64,000 bases of DNA from Cloeon dipterum. Its lineage: Eukaryota; Arthropoda; Insecta; Ephemeroptera; Baetidae. A model generated the notes under the pieces. That model was given only the letters and a program-made list of their open reading frames with translations, was not told the DNA's origin and searched no databases. The stretch spans positions 19,782,545-19,846,544 of the forward strand of contig NC_088790.1 of the NCBI RefSeq assembly GCF_949628265.1. Reading direction: 5' to 3'. The translations under genes were made by a program, and so were the position numbers. Below, in pieces: positions 13,422 through 27,015 of this stretch (the stretch's first letter is position 1; every line of letters starts with the position of its first letter).

Positions 13422-15335
13422 TTACTCTTTTTGTAGCTGCGAGTCGATGTGGTCCAAATAGGAGGTGCCAACTTTGACAAGGCTGTAGCAGGAGGCTAAG
13501 CCGACCAAGGTCGCGAGGTTGGTGTTCTCCGGCAGGTAGCTCTTGGCCACGGCGAACAACAGCAGTGAGCCAAAGTTGAACAGTAGAGCACCGTAAACGC
13601 TGAGGAAAAAAACTCACATCAGTCTACTTCAGTTCATGCAAATTAAAATCTTATACATAAATACAACACGAGGACGGTTCTCGCAAAAATATCATGGTTG
13701 ATGAACGCATAAATTATTTTTTATTTTGTTACGTGTGGAGTCAGGTTAGGTCAACTTTAGGAATTGTATTTAAAAATGCATTGCAAGCACAATTTGTCAT
13801 AATCACTCTTGTGTTAAAATTCCACTTTTTTAATGCAGTTTCTGCAAAATAAATTTAAATTGACTAAATTTATAAACCTAGATAAAATTTTTACTTATTG
13901 CGTTGACAGGGCTCAAAATAAATGAAAATAACAATAGATTATAATGTAATAATGAGAATTTCGGTTTGTGCTTGGCTAGTCGCTACAGCTCAGTAAAACA
14001 GAAGCGAGTAGAGCCACTCTTTTTGTATCAAATTGCATTTCACTCAAAATTAAACACTAGAGCTTTGGAAAAATCGACTAGGATAATCATAGCCGGTTTC
14101 GATTGTAAATGTGTATACTGTGATGAGTATGTTGTGAAGTTCTACCACTTTTTGGAATGCAAGAAGATCTCATTTACTCTCATGCGTGCTAGTGTATTGT
14201 AATATTTATGCATGCATAGGTCTGTTGTACACCATTGGTGTTTCTTTAAATAAATAAACTACTATTTATAGCCATTTTTATTCAATTTTTACTTAATTAT
14301 AGGTAGCCGAAAGTGTAATTATTATGATAGGAAGGTATTTCCCGTATTTTCCACAATATCAATCTCGCAATTTAAATGATAGGAAAATTATTTAAACAAC
14401 TTTGTTAAAAAATTACTTTTTTAAGAATTTAAGAATGCTAAATAATATGTATAGCTCAATATTAATAAATTGGAGAAATAACCAAATATAGTGAAGAATT
14501 TGAAGCAATATAAGATATTAACTCCACCCACTTGGAAATGTTTGGACATTTCCAGATTCCAGATCTGCAAGTTTTACACCGTTTCATTCCTCAAATTGCT
14601 AAGCAGACACTAACAAACATGTTTCAAGCTTCAAGCTTAGTTGTTTTTTTACTTTCTTAATGAAATCATATTAATTTTGTGTTTATTCATACTATCAATA
14701 ATAACATTATGTAATAACACCAGAATCGAACATGCACAGTAAATTTCACAATTTTCGAAATGGTATTGAGTATTTCAAAATTTAGTGGAGTTATCTTTCA
14801 AAATGCTTTGAGTAGATAGCTCATAATTGCGCAGAACATTCATTTCTGCCAGATAGTACCTCAATTAATTTAAATCGAAATATATTGCACTCAATCCTAT
14901 CTCGGTTGAATATGGACACGCCTATATATATGAAGTAAAATAGTATTGTGATGGAAGAAACTATGGCTGTTATCTATCAGCTTACCTGTAGGACAGTCTA
15001 AATTGCGTAGGTGCAGATTGCATGTGCGGCCTATTGTACAGGTAGAGCCCCGTTCCGATGGTGGAACAGGCAAGTAACGTACTCGTCAAGTCCTTCTTCG
15101 GGAACAACCTGCAATCACAGCCCAAAATAGCCGGTGTAACGAGCATAATTAAAATGCGCACTCACTTTTGGAGAATGCGTGGATTTGCCGAGTTGACCGC
15201 GAGACCGACAAAGCTGACTACGCCCTGAGCAGGAGCGTAGAAGAAGAGGAGGTTGTGCTTGTTGGGGCACCTGAGGCCCAGGGCACCCATACGGCCGCAA
15301 TGTGACCGAGGACCAGCGGCTTTTCCTTCTGCCAT
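13422..15335 (-). CDS. Small multi-pass membrane protein (156 aa)
   Basis: Three minus-strand exons: 15335-15166, 15108-14986 and 13599-13422. Phases match (2, 2) and donors are strong (GTGAGT, GTAAGC). The protein runs MAEGKAAGPRSHCGRMGALG to ...SQLQKE. Four hydrophobic segments are visible at about residues 29-47, 65-81, 96-116 and 124-143, with short polar loops. I chose the ATG at 15335; the frame upstream has only a GTG. The protein looks like a small organelle or endomembrane protein, but I cannot name the family and assign no function. The gene is tail-to-tail with the plus-strand membrane-protein gene (stops about 510 bp apart), and its start is about 150 bp from the outer end of the histone inverted repeat. 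No AATAAA was found downstream on this strand. Confidence 0.75.
13600..14985 (-). other. Intron 2 of the 156-aa protein gene
   Basis: AT-rich intron of 1.4 kb. A 78-codon plus-strand frame at 13966-14202 has no start context, splice sites or recognised domain and is probably chance or an old repeat fragment. Confidence 0.55.
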
Positions 15336-15706
15336 GACTAAAACTTGCACGCTTCTCTCTTATGACCGTTCACAGCTGACTCACTAAATTGAACCGTTTT
15401 CTAGTCATGGGGATTCCGCAAGATGGCAGTAGAGAGCAGGTTTAGATAGTGTGTACGCCATTATAATGACGCTGGAAAATCAAGCGTTCATTTGCCGACC
15501 ATCTGTTTCAGTTCGATGTTCGATTAGTAGCTCTTCGCTTTTCTAATATGCTCCGAGAATGGATTCAATTTATTTAAAGGAAACTAATTCTATTTGGTTA
15601 ATTCGTCATGCTATGAATTCGATTTGATAATTAAGACTTAACAGGATCTTTAATAGTTAGTGATGATTAAATATTGCTTTGGAAACCAAACGAGAAATAT
15701 TTGGGT

Positions 15707-15722
15707 GGCCCTGAAAAGGGCC
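15707..15722 (-). terminator. Histone 3' stem-loop of left H4
   Basis: In the transcript sense this is GGCCCTTTTCAGGGCC followed by ACCCA, the SLBP-bound hairpin (6-bp stem, 4-nt loop) that replaces a poly(A) tail. It lies 28 bp after the stop codon. Confidence 0.95.
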
Positions 15723-15750
15723 GATTTTTGCCAAGCCGTGGTGATATAGC

Positions 15751-16682
<932 letters not shown>

Positions 16683-16712
16683 CTTCGCGTTGTAAGCGCA
16701 CTCGGCAAAATC

Positions 16713-16728
16713 GGCCCTTTTCAGGGCC
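16713..16728 (+). terminator. Histone 3' stem-loop of left H3
   Basis: GGCCCTTTTCAGGGCC then ACCCA, 30 bp after the stop codon. Confidence 0.95.
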
Positions 16729-18190
16729 ACCCAATTTATTCCAGTCAAAGACCAAAGCAATACAACCACAATCTGATTTGTAATTTCTTAGATTGACGAC
16801 ATAGCTGGTATAATATGTATATGATGTATATAAGCTAATATTCTGATAACATGTTTCCTGTCTTCTGCAATGTAATGATTTAGTACGGTATAAGGATTTT
16901 TGTGTATTAAGGTTCCGAAACACCAGGGCTCTAAACATTTTTCCCGACCCTCCTGGGTTTTATTGGTGCGTAATATGCCTTTGTTGAAATTTACTGCGTT
17001 ATTTTCAGATTTGCTATTCACTGAAACGAAGAAATTTGCTCCCCATACCCCAGAGGGCTTGCCAATATTGCAATGTGCAAAATTACAGTATTACTTTTGC
17101 GTTAAATAAACCGGCCAAAAGACGCCATTTTCTACTTCCCGCATATTTTTATCTTTGATATTGAAAATATTGGAGCCATGGGTAAGATAGCGGGTTTTTT
17201 AGCCTGGTTAAAACCGAAAAAACTATGGCGTTGAAAATTTGGTTCCCTGATTTTTATTGATCGACTGCAAGAATGTGACCGTTAAAAAATGCTTTCTACA
17301 AAGCGACGGTTGAGCGGGAACCTGGTGGCTGGTGGTAAAGAGCGTCATCGCATGCAGCGCCATGAAGCTTTCATTTCATAACGATAATATGCGGATGAAC
17401 TGATCACTGATCCACCATTCCCGATGGTCTACGGGCCTACGCCGACAGCCGAAATAATATGAATATTATGCTTCCTGCCCTGGCCCTGGGCACTGACGAT
17501 CTTGAATTATTGTAGGATGTGCATTTTCGACCTAAATGTAAAAAAGATGGGTACTGCAAAAAATGCAAAATCCTAGTTGCCAATTGCCAATACATCAACT
17601 CATCCCTATTAGGATTCGGTTCAAGCCAAAATTTGCCTAGCAATAAAAGTAAATTCTTGAGAAAATTAGCTGCAAATTTACCAATGTTACTTAATCTCTA
17701 ATTAGAACTGAAAAATGTAGCACCTTTATGAAATGCATTGACAATACCACCTTAAGTCCCACATACATTCCTCTGCTCTAAATGTCGAAATTCAAGACAA
17801 CATTAAAAATTGTACAGCAGTACTCTTCAAAATTCCAGTGGAAATAAGGTTTTTAGATGATCTCTACTTCCCAGGGTTTGCAAGAAACCCGCATTATTAT
17901 GGAATCCGGATAAGCTCCCTGCAACTGCATTTTTCTATTTTTCAGCAATTATGCGCTTTTTTTCTAAACGCATTTTTACAGCAGACAATTGTTACGCAGG
18001 ACTCAATTTCCTTGTTAAATAAGGATACGTGACCTACACATACCTACGACGATAAGCCAGTGCAGTTCCTTAATTATTATGGATAGACAATCACAGCAAA
18101 GATGGGGATTTAAGAATGTAGATATGTACATGTAGGAAGAGATGGATATAATAATTATTGCTTATGAACTTTGGTCAGATGTATTTGGGT
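16729..18190. other. H3-H2B spacer, left arm
   Basis: A 1.46-kb AT-rich spacer between two convergent histone 3' ends. It aligns with the 1.59-kb right spacer (24181-25773) in inverted orientation, with many substitutions and indels. Around 17885-17900 it lacks about 95 bp present at 24472-24570. I see no gene in it. Confidence 0.7.
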
Positions 18191-18206
18191 GGCCCTGAAA
18201 AGGGCC
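18191..18206 (-). terminator. Histone 3' stem-loop of left H2B
   Basis: In transcript sense GGCCCTTTTCAGGGCC then ACCCA, 33 bp after the stop codon. Confidence 0.95.
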
Positions 18207-18239
18207 GATTTCGCAAGCCGCGCGGGTCGTCGAGGCGGC

Positions 18240-18614
18240 TTACTTGGAGCTCGTGTACTTGGTCACGGCCTTGGTGCCCTCAGACACGGCGTGCTTGGCC
18301 AGTTCACCGGGCAGCAGCAGGCGGACGGCGGTCTGGATTTCCCGAGAGGTGATGGTCGAGCGCTTGTTGTAGTGCGCCAGGCGGCTGGCTTCGGCGGCGA
18401 TGCGCTCGAAGATGTCGTTGACGAACGAGTTCATGATGCTCATCGCCTTGCTCGACACGCCGGTGTCGGGGTGCACCTGCTTCAGCACCTTGTAGATGTA
18501 GATGGCGTAAGACTCCTTCCTGCGCTTCCTCTTGCCCTTCTTGTCGGACTTGCTGATGTTCTTCTGGGCCTTGCCCGACTTCTTGGCGGCCTTTCCGGAC
18601 GTCTTGGGTGGCAT
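18240..18614 (-). CDS. H2B: Histone H2B (left quartet)
   Basis: 124 codons, intronless, starting [19 protein letters not shown] and ending AVTKYTSSK. The basic N-tail is followed by the histone fold from about residue 35. The C-terminal helix carries the conserved ubiquitinated lysine in AVTKYTSSK. It differs from fruit-fly H2B at only a few N-tail positions and in having V for I after DTG. It is divergent from H2A, and the coding sequence matches the right copy throughout. Confidence 0.98.
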   Translation of the reverse strand: MPPKTSGKAAKKSGKAQKNISKSDKKGKRKRRKESYAIYIYKVLKQVHPDTGVSSKAMSIMNSFVNDIFERIAAEASRLAHYNKRSTITSREIQTAVRLLLPGELAKHAVSEGTKAVTKYTSSK

Positions 18615-19255
<641 letters not shown>

Positions 19256-19280
19256 GCCGCCACTCCGGCAGCGCGAAATC

Positions 19281-19296
19281 GGCCCTTTTCAGGGCC
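19281..19296 (+). terminator. Histone 3' stem-loop of left H2A
   Basis: GGCCCTTTTCAGGGCC then ACCCA, 25 bp after the stop codon. Confidence 0.95.
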
Positions 19297-20080
19297 ACCC
19301 AATCGACTCACGAATAGCTCCATTAAGCAATGAATTTAAATCTTATATTCGTTATAATAAATATCATAAGATAGGGCATGTACACAGTAAATGACATGTG
19401 TTGTCATGATATTATCAGCAAAGAGAAAAAAACACTATAACACTTAAACTAGATTGAATGAAGTAGTATAAAATGCATTGAAATTTTGGTGTGGTTGCGT
19501 TTACATGTACAAAAATTTGGGAGTTATAAATCGGCAATGCAATAATTCATGCTACTTGATCGGTAGTTATGCCATAACTTACATTCCTCTTTTAAATATA
19601 AAATAAGTTGCAGTTTGCTCAGATATATAGAAATCATAATGGGTGACTCAAATAATAAACGTAATTTCGCCAGGAAGCGTTCAGATTTAGTAAGCCGCAT
19701 TTTTATCATTTGATAAAAGCAGTTGATTAAATGACAATCGCATGTTTTCTTGGTACATACTCATTTTGGTCATCATAAATTCGAAGCTTTGAATTCCTGG
19801 CTTTATAGCGTGTCATTAATACATTTTATTCGTTTGTGCTGCATGTATTCCCGTCTGCTTGGATTTGGGAAATTCTTGCTTTACACAGTTCTCCTTTTGA
19901 GCAAGGATTCCACTGTGTCGATTCAAATGGCTGGAGTTCACGGGTGTCGAATTGCGATATAGATTCTGCAGTACTGACTCCGTGTTTGGCTTCAGACGTT
20001 CCAATTGAAAGTGTGGAGGTCTCACTATATACTTCGGTACATGGCAGTCATCTATAACATCAGTCAATGAATAATTTGTT

Positions 20081-20306
20081 TTAAATTTCCAAAAAAATTA
20101 TAATACCGAAAGGGTTCTTGATGCAAACAGAAATCGCATTGTGTTGCCATTCGTACCTATGTGGTAAAATAATTAAACATGGTAATAATCCTGATAACAT
20201 TATTATAGATAACTTACGTTTTCTGGTGAGTTATCGTGCAAACTAGGCCATTTTTGCCATATAACATGCGAGTTTTGCACGCAGGGCACAGAATTTCGCT
20301 TTCCAT
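20081..20306 (-). CDS. Weak candidate: 54-aa two-exon peptide
   Basis: The ATG at 20306 opens an 89-nt exon ending in a perfect donor GTAAGT. A 61-nt intron ends ACCACATAG, and the frame continues from 20156 to a TAA at 20081. The peptide contains a CPAC and two later cysteines, hinting at a zinc-binding knuckle (LCPACKTRML). No family is recognised and composition is close to background. It may be chance or a remnant of a mobile element. Confidence 0.18.
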
Positions 20307-20964
20307 AATTGCGGTTGTGGTTGTGTATAAAAACAAAATCTTCTGAAAACAGATATGAGAAAAAGTAAGTCTGTAGGAACTGAAATTGTATCTGAAGTTT
20401 TTGTCTTGTACAAGAAAACAAGCAAGAACAATAGTTTTATTATATTCGCATGGGCCTCTACGAGATTTTCTTATTACATATTGAAAGTTGTTACTATTTG
20501 AATTTGATTTATTTTCAATAGAATAAAACATTAAGCCCACCCTTTCTGCTTTTCCACTCAGCAGAGCCTTTTTCATTCATTAGATTAAAGATCTATTTTT
20601 TAATATTCTTTATACCTTTTCTAATTTTTCCCTTGCTCCAAAATCATTTTCCCTTTTGAAATAAGTTTGTTATTCCACGAAAAGATCGTCCGGAATTATG
20701 AAATACGTACAATATAGAATATAGTTGCAGGTTGCAGTGACGAAATTTCAACAATAACATGAGCAAACATGTGTGTCGTTAGTTTTCGAAATTTCCCACC
20801 AGCGCAGTTGGTAATGTTGGTATTAAACTGCTCGCAGCGCTCGCACCGTTTGAGCCAACAGCAACACAGCAACAGCTGATTGTGAATGAGCTGTCTTTAA
20901 CACGTGTCGTGTGCTCTTGCTCTGGCAATATCATTCATCCCACATCCCATTCAACCTAAGAATA

Positions 20965-21118
20965 AGGACGGTATAACTAGGCCATATTTACACCCTCCTC
21001 CCCTCTCTCAGCTATACGCGACGTGCCAAGTATGGGGCAAAATAGCCCTGCAGAACAATAAAGATAACTTAGAAACTAAATATGGCGGTGTCCGCCACTC
21101 CTATAGTTATACCGTCCT
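20965..21118. mobile_element. 154-bp MITE with TA target duplication
   Basis: Perfect 15-bp terminal inverted repeats AGGACGGTATAACTA / TAGTTATACCGTCCT are flanked on both sides by TA (20963-20964 and 21119-21120). Subterminal CCATATTTA / TAAATATGG are also inverted. There is no coding capacity. TA duplication and short repeats fit a non-autonomous Tc1/mariner-type element. It lies inside the histone loop. Confidence 0.75.
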
Positions 21119-21543
21119 TAATTCATCATTCATCCTCTTTGTGCAGAATACGTAGTCCTAGTTCCCAGTAGAGGCCATACAGTTTTTTTAATTAAACTTG
21201 TTCTCTTATATACGATATACATTTATAATTTATACATACATAAAATTTGTATGTGTGCTCACACTGAACGCAAAGTCCCTAATTTTTTATATTTTTAAAA
21301 AATCGTCACGCTTAATATGCAGTGGAGTTTCTATAATATTTACTATTTATATGATATTCTAAACTTATTAAATATAATAATATTTCACTGCGGATTGCAA
21401 CAAAATCTTAAAAACATGACTCACCACCTCACCAGTTATTTCAGCCGTGTGTAGGTTTGTCAACCTAGTCGAACCTTCTCTAGGGAAGAACAGGTCTGAA
21501 CTGAAGTGAGAAAATTCCACATTCCCAACCACTGACTAAAATG

Positions 21544-21659
21544 CCATCCCCCTTCCCTAATCCCTATCGACAATTCCGCAGGGGATGGAAATAGCTTAGC
21601 CATGTATGAATAGTTTTGTTGCTGCTCTCAGGTCGGCGGGGAGACTGCTAAGAGCAGCA
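21544..21659. repeat. Two consecutive perfect hairpins
   Basis: CCATCCCC (21544-21551) pairs with GGGGATGG (21581-21588). TGCTGCTCT (21620-21628) pairs with AGAGCAGCA (21651-21659). The region is less AT-rich than its surroundings. A small structured RNA is possible, but no known RNA class is recognised. Confidence 0.35.
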
Positions 21660-23074
21660 TCATCTTCTACCTTGCAGTTTCTTTAAACAATGAAAATATT
21701 TTAAACGTTGCTCATTTTGAGTTGAGTAATATTACAATATTAAGATTTTTTTGGCAATGTTTATTGTTTTAATATTTCTGATATTTCTATTGCCGATATT
21801 AGATTATCATTATTTCCGAACATTAGTAAAATGTCACACAAACAAACACTCAAAAATATTTTCAATTCACCGTTTTATTAAAAACAGTTCGTGTACAACT
21901 ATCGTATCAATATTATTAATTATTCACATAAAATTAATTTGCGGTCTTAGCTACTTGTGTCAAACTAGATTGGTTAATATCACAGTTAAGAAGGTGGTAC
22001 AACTCCATCTTTTTTCCACACAGTTTACAAACACAATATGTAGGCTTCGCTACGCTGTGGTACTCTTTTGTTTGGCATAGTACAATATGAAAACCGTGAC
22101 AGGCGATTCTCGTGAGACGTGAATGCATGCCTGTTAGCGTAGCATGCTGCCTTCCAGTTCTGGTTAACCATAGCAGACGTGTCGTAAAATTCCGGCTCTG
22201 ATTGTGAGAGAATTTAAACAATTGGTTTAAATATATTTAGGTAGCAATACAATGCGAACGCTGACATATTTTTCGTATTTTTATACTCTTGTTAAATTTT
22301 TAGTGTTGTCGATTGACTCGATTGTTTGGAATTTAAAAAAAAATCAAAAGAAGTGAATAGAGCCGCGAGTGGAAAGCAAAAATATATTAATTGATTATTA
22401 GTTATTGAACGTGACGCCACTACCTGCTACTCGCGAGCTCATCATAGGTATGGAAATTTTGTTTACCGCAGTTACAATTTCAATTAGTTCTGATAGATGT
22501 ATATATTTTGTGCATTTAAAATCGCAAAATTGACAATTTATGCATATTTTTATTTTTAGACGAAGATTCACTTCATTAATGGATGCGGAGAATGTTTGAA
22601 AGATGAGAGCAATTTGACAGCGCTGCAATTCCATGCGTACCGCTTTTTAACTAGACCCTTTTTAGTCAGTCAGTAAAATATAAATTATGAGAATGCATAC
22701 CGTAAATAATATTATCTCGCTGCTTCTTTTTACGTGCTCTCTTGGTATATATTTGCAGAACCATAGAATGCAGTAGCTTTTTGTTAGTGGAATTCCAATG
22801 TGTCTTTTTCTTTAAAATCAAAATGTGTTGTTCTCTGGGGCCTGAGCCATTGTTACTAATCAAGGAAGTTTTTTAAATTCAATATTGAATGTTATTTACA
22901 CCAGATTAAAAATTAGTTGCTCTCCTAAACGCACAACTACTTATTATGTATGCGTTAACTAAAATATAAAGTAGGTCATGTCATTTGTTGGTAATTTAGC
23001 CCTATCTTAAGATATTTTGAGTAAATGAGATTTAAAATCATTGCTTAATGGAGCTATTCGTGAGTCGATTGGGT

Positions 23075-23090
23075 GGCCCTGAAAAGGGCC
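23075..23090 (-). terminator. Histone 3' stem-loop of right H2A
   Basis: GGCCCTTTTCAGGGCC in transcript sense, 25 bp after the stop codon, same spacing as the left copy. Confidence 0.95.
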
Positions 23091-23115
23091 GATTTCGCGC
23101 TGCCGGAGTGGCGGC

Positions 23116-23756
<641 letters not shown>

Positions 23757-24131
23757 ATGCCACCCAAGACGTCCGGAAAGGCCGCCAAGAAGTCGGGCAA
23801 GGCCCAGAAGAACATCAGCAAGTCCGACAAGAAGGGCAAGAGGAAGCGCAGGAAGGAGTCTTACGCCATCTACATCTACAAGGTGCTGAAGCAGGTGCAC
23901 CCCGACACCGGCGTGTCGAGCAAGGCGATGAGCATCATGAACTCGTTCGTCAACGACATCTTCGAGCGCATCGCCGCCGAAGCCAGCCGCCTGGCGCACT
24001 ACAACAAGCGCTCGACCATCACCTCTCGGGAAATCCAGACCGCCGTCCGCCTGCTGCTGCCCGGTGAACTGGCCAAGCACGCCGTGTCTGAGGGCACCAA
24101 GGCCGTGACCAAGTACACGAGCTCCAAGTAA
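23757..24131 (+). CDS. H2B: Histone H2B (right quartet)
   Basis: Same 124-residue product as the left H2B, read from ATG 23757. It is followed by a 3' sequence that stays identical to the left arm for more than 300 bp beyond the stem-loop. Confidence 0.98.
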   Translation: MPPKTSGKAAKKSGKAQKNISKSDKKGKRKRRKESYAIYIYKVLKQVHPDTGVSSKAMSIMNSFVNDIFERIAAEASRLAHYNKRSTITSREIQTAVRLLLPGELAKHAVSEGTKAVTKYTSSK

Positions 24132-24164
24132 GCCGCCTCGACGACCCGCGCGGCTTGCGAAATC

Positions 24165-24180
24165 GGCCCTTTTCAGGGCC
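24165..24180 (+). terminator. Histone 3' stem-loop of right H2B
   Basis: GGCCCTTTTCAGGGCC then ACCCA, 33 bp after the stop codon. Confidence 0.95.
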
Positions 24181-25773
24181 ACCCAAATACATCTGACCAA
24201 AGTTCATAAGCAATAATTATTATATCCATCTCTTCCTACATGTACATATCTACATTCTTAAATCCCCATCTTTGCTGTGATTGTCTATCCATAATAATTA
24301 AGGAACTGCACTGGCTTATCGTCGTAGGTATGTGTAGGTCACGTATCCTTATTTAACAAGGAAATTGAGTCCTGCGTAACAATTGTCTGCTGTAAAAATG
24401 CGTTTAGAAAAAAAGCGCATAATTGCTGAAAAATAGAAAAATGCAGTTGCAGGGAGCTTATCCGGATTCCGTAATAAAAAATGCTTTGTTATATTTTTTT
24501 GGGTTCTGGATGTGGATGTATGGGGCACAGTTGCCCTGCTGATCCGTAATAAATCGAATTTTGAATCTAATAAAGCGGGTTCTTGCAAACCCTGGGAAGT
24601 AGAGATGATCTAAAAATCTAATTTCCACTGGAATTTTCAAGTACTGCTGCACAATTTTATCGTCAATTTTAAATGTTGTCTTGAATTTCGACCTATTCAG
24701 AGCAGACGAATGTATGTGGGGCTTAGCAATGCATTATTTCATAAAGGATTTTTAAGTTTTCTAATTAGAGACTAAGTAACATCATTTGATTGAAATTGGT
24801 AATTTTGCAGCTAATTTTCTCAAGAATTTACTTTTATTGCGAGGCAAATTATGGCTTCGACCGAATCATAACAGGGATGAGTTCATGTATTGGCAACTAG
24901 GATTTTGCATTTTTTGCAGTACCCATCTTTTTGAAATTAAGAAGACCGAAAATGCGAAAATTCTACAAGAATTCAAGATCGTCAGTGCCCACGGCAGGAA
25001 ACATTCATATTTCAAATTATTTCGGCTGTCGGCGTAGGCACGTCGACCATCGGGAATGGCGGATCAGTGATCAGTTCATCCGCATATTATCGTTATTATG
25101 AAAGCTTCATGGCGCTGCATGGGATGACGCTCTTTACCACCAGCCACCAGGTTCCCGCTCAACCGTCGCTTTGTATAGAAAGCATTTTTTAACGGTCACA
25201 TTCTTGCAGTTGATCAATAAAAATCAGGGTACCAATACCAAATTTTTAAAACCAGGGCTTTGTCGGGTTTAAACCAGGCTAAAAACCCCCCAACAAAACC
25301 CACTTTCTTACCCATGGCTCCAATATTTTCATTATCAAAGATAAAAATATTATGCGGGAAGTAGAAAATGGCGTCTTTTGGCCGGTTTATTTAACGCTAA
25401 AAAGTAGTGCTGTAATTTTGCGCATTGCAATATTGGGAAGCCCTCTGGGGTATGGGGAGTAAATTTCTTCGTTTATTAAAAATACAGTGAATAGCAAATC
25501 TGAATCAGTTAAATCCAATAAAGGCATAATATGCACCAATAAAACCCAGGCGGGTCGGGCAAAATGTAAAGAGCCCGGGTGTTTTGGAACCCTAATATGT
25601 ACACAAAAATCAACATATGTACATACTGTAGAAAATCATTGCATTGCAGAAGACAGGAAACTTATTCTCAGAAAAATAGTAGCTTATTATATACTAGCTA
25701 TGTCGTCAATCTAAGAAATTACAAATCAGATCGTGGTTGTATTGTTTTGGTCTTTGACTGGAATAAATTGGGT
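24181..25773. other. H2B-H3 spacer, right arm
   Basis: A 1.59-kb AT-rich spacer. The first 290 bp match the left arm, then an extra segment of about 95 bp (24472-24570) is bounded by the short repeat TAATAA, after which similarity to the left spacer continues with scattered differences. No gene is seen. Confidence 0.7.
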
Positions 25774-25789
25774 GGCCCTGAAAAGGGCC
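25774..25789 (-). terminator. Histone 3' stem-loop of right H3
   Basis: GGCCCTTTTCAGGGCC in transcript sense, 30 bp after the stop codon. Confidence 0.95.
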
Positions 25790-25819
25790 GATTTTGCTGA
25801 GTGCGCTTACAACGCGAAG

Positions 25820-26751
<932 letters not shown>

Positions 26752-26779
26752 GCTGTTACCACATCCAACAGCTGAAATC

Positions 26780-26795
26780 GGCCCTTTTCAGGGCC
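26780..26795 (+). terminator. Histone 3' stem-loop of right H4
   Basis: GGCCCTTTTCAGGGCC then ACCCA, 28 bp after the stop codon. The 28 bp before it are unrelated to the left H4 3'UTR. Confidence 0.95.
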
Positions 26796-27015
26796 ACCCA
26801 AATTTTTCTCGTTTAATGACAAAAGCAAGAACATTTGAACATCACTAACTATCAAAGTTCTTTATTACCTCCTAATTATCAAATCAAATTGAATGACGAA
26901 TTAACCAAATAGAACAACTTTGCTAAAAACCTTGAATTAATTGAATCCATTCTCAGAGCTAATTAGACTAGTGAAGAACTAATCGAACTGGATCAGATTG
27001 TCGACAAATGAACGC

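Larger units (their letters stand above)
19399..22976. other. Loop of the histone palindrome
   Basis: 3.6 kb of AT-rich DNA between the two arms. Apart from a MITE (20965-21118), two consecutive hairpins (21544-21659) and one weak two-exon frame (20081-20306), I see nothing. No histone gene fragment, rRNA or tRNA is recognisable. Confidence 0.6.

Noticed and set aside
21934-22221. Minus-strand frame with CxxC-like KLCGKKM segment
   Set aside because: It has only a pair of cysteines with no second pair in register, no splice support and background composition.
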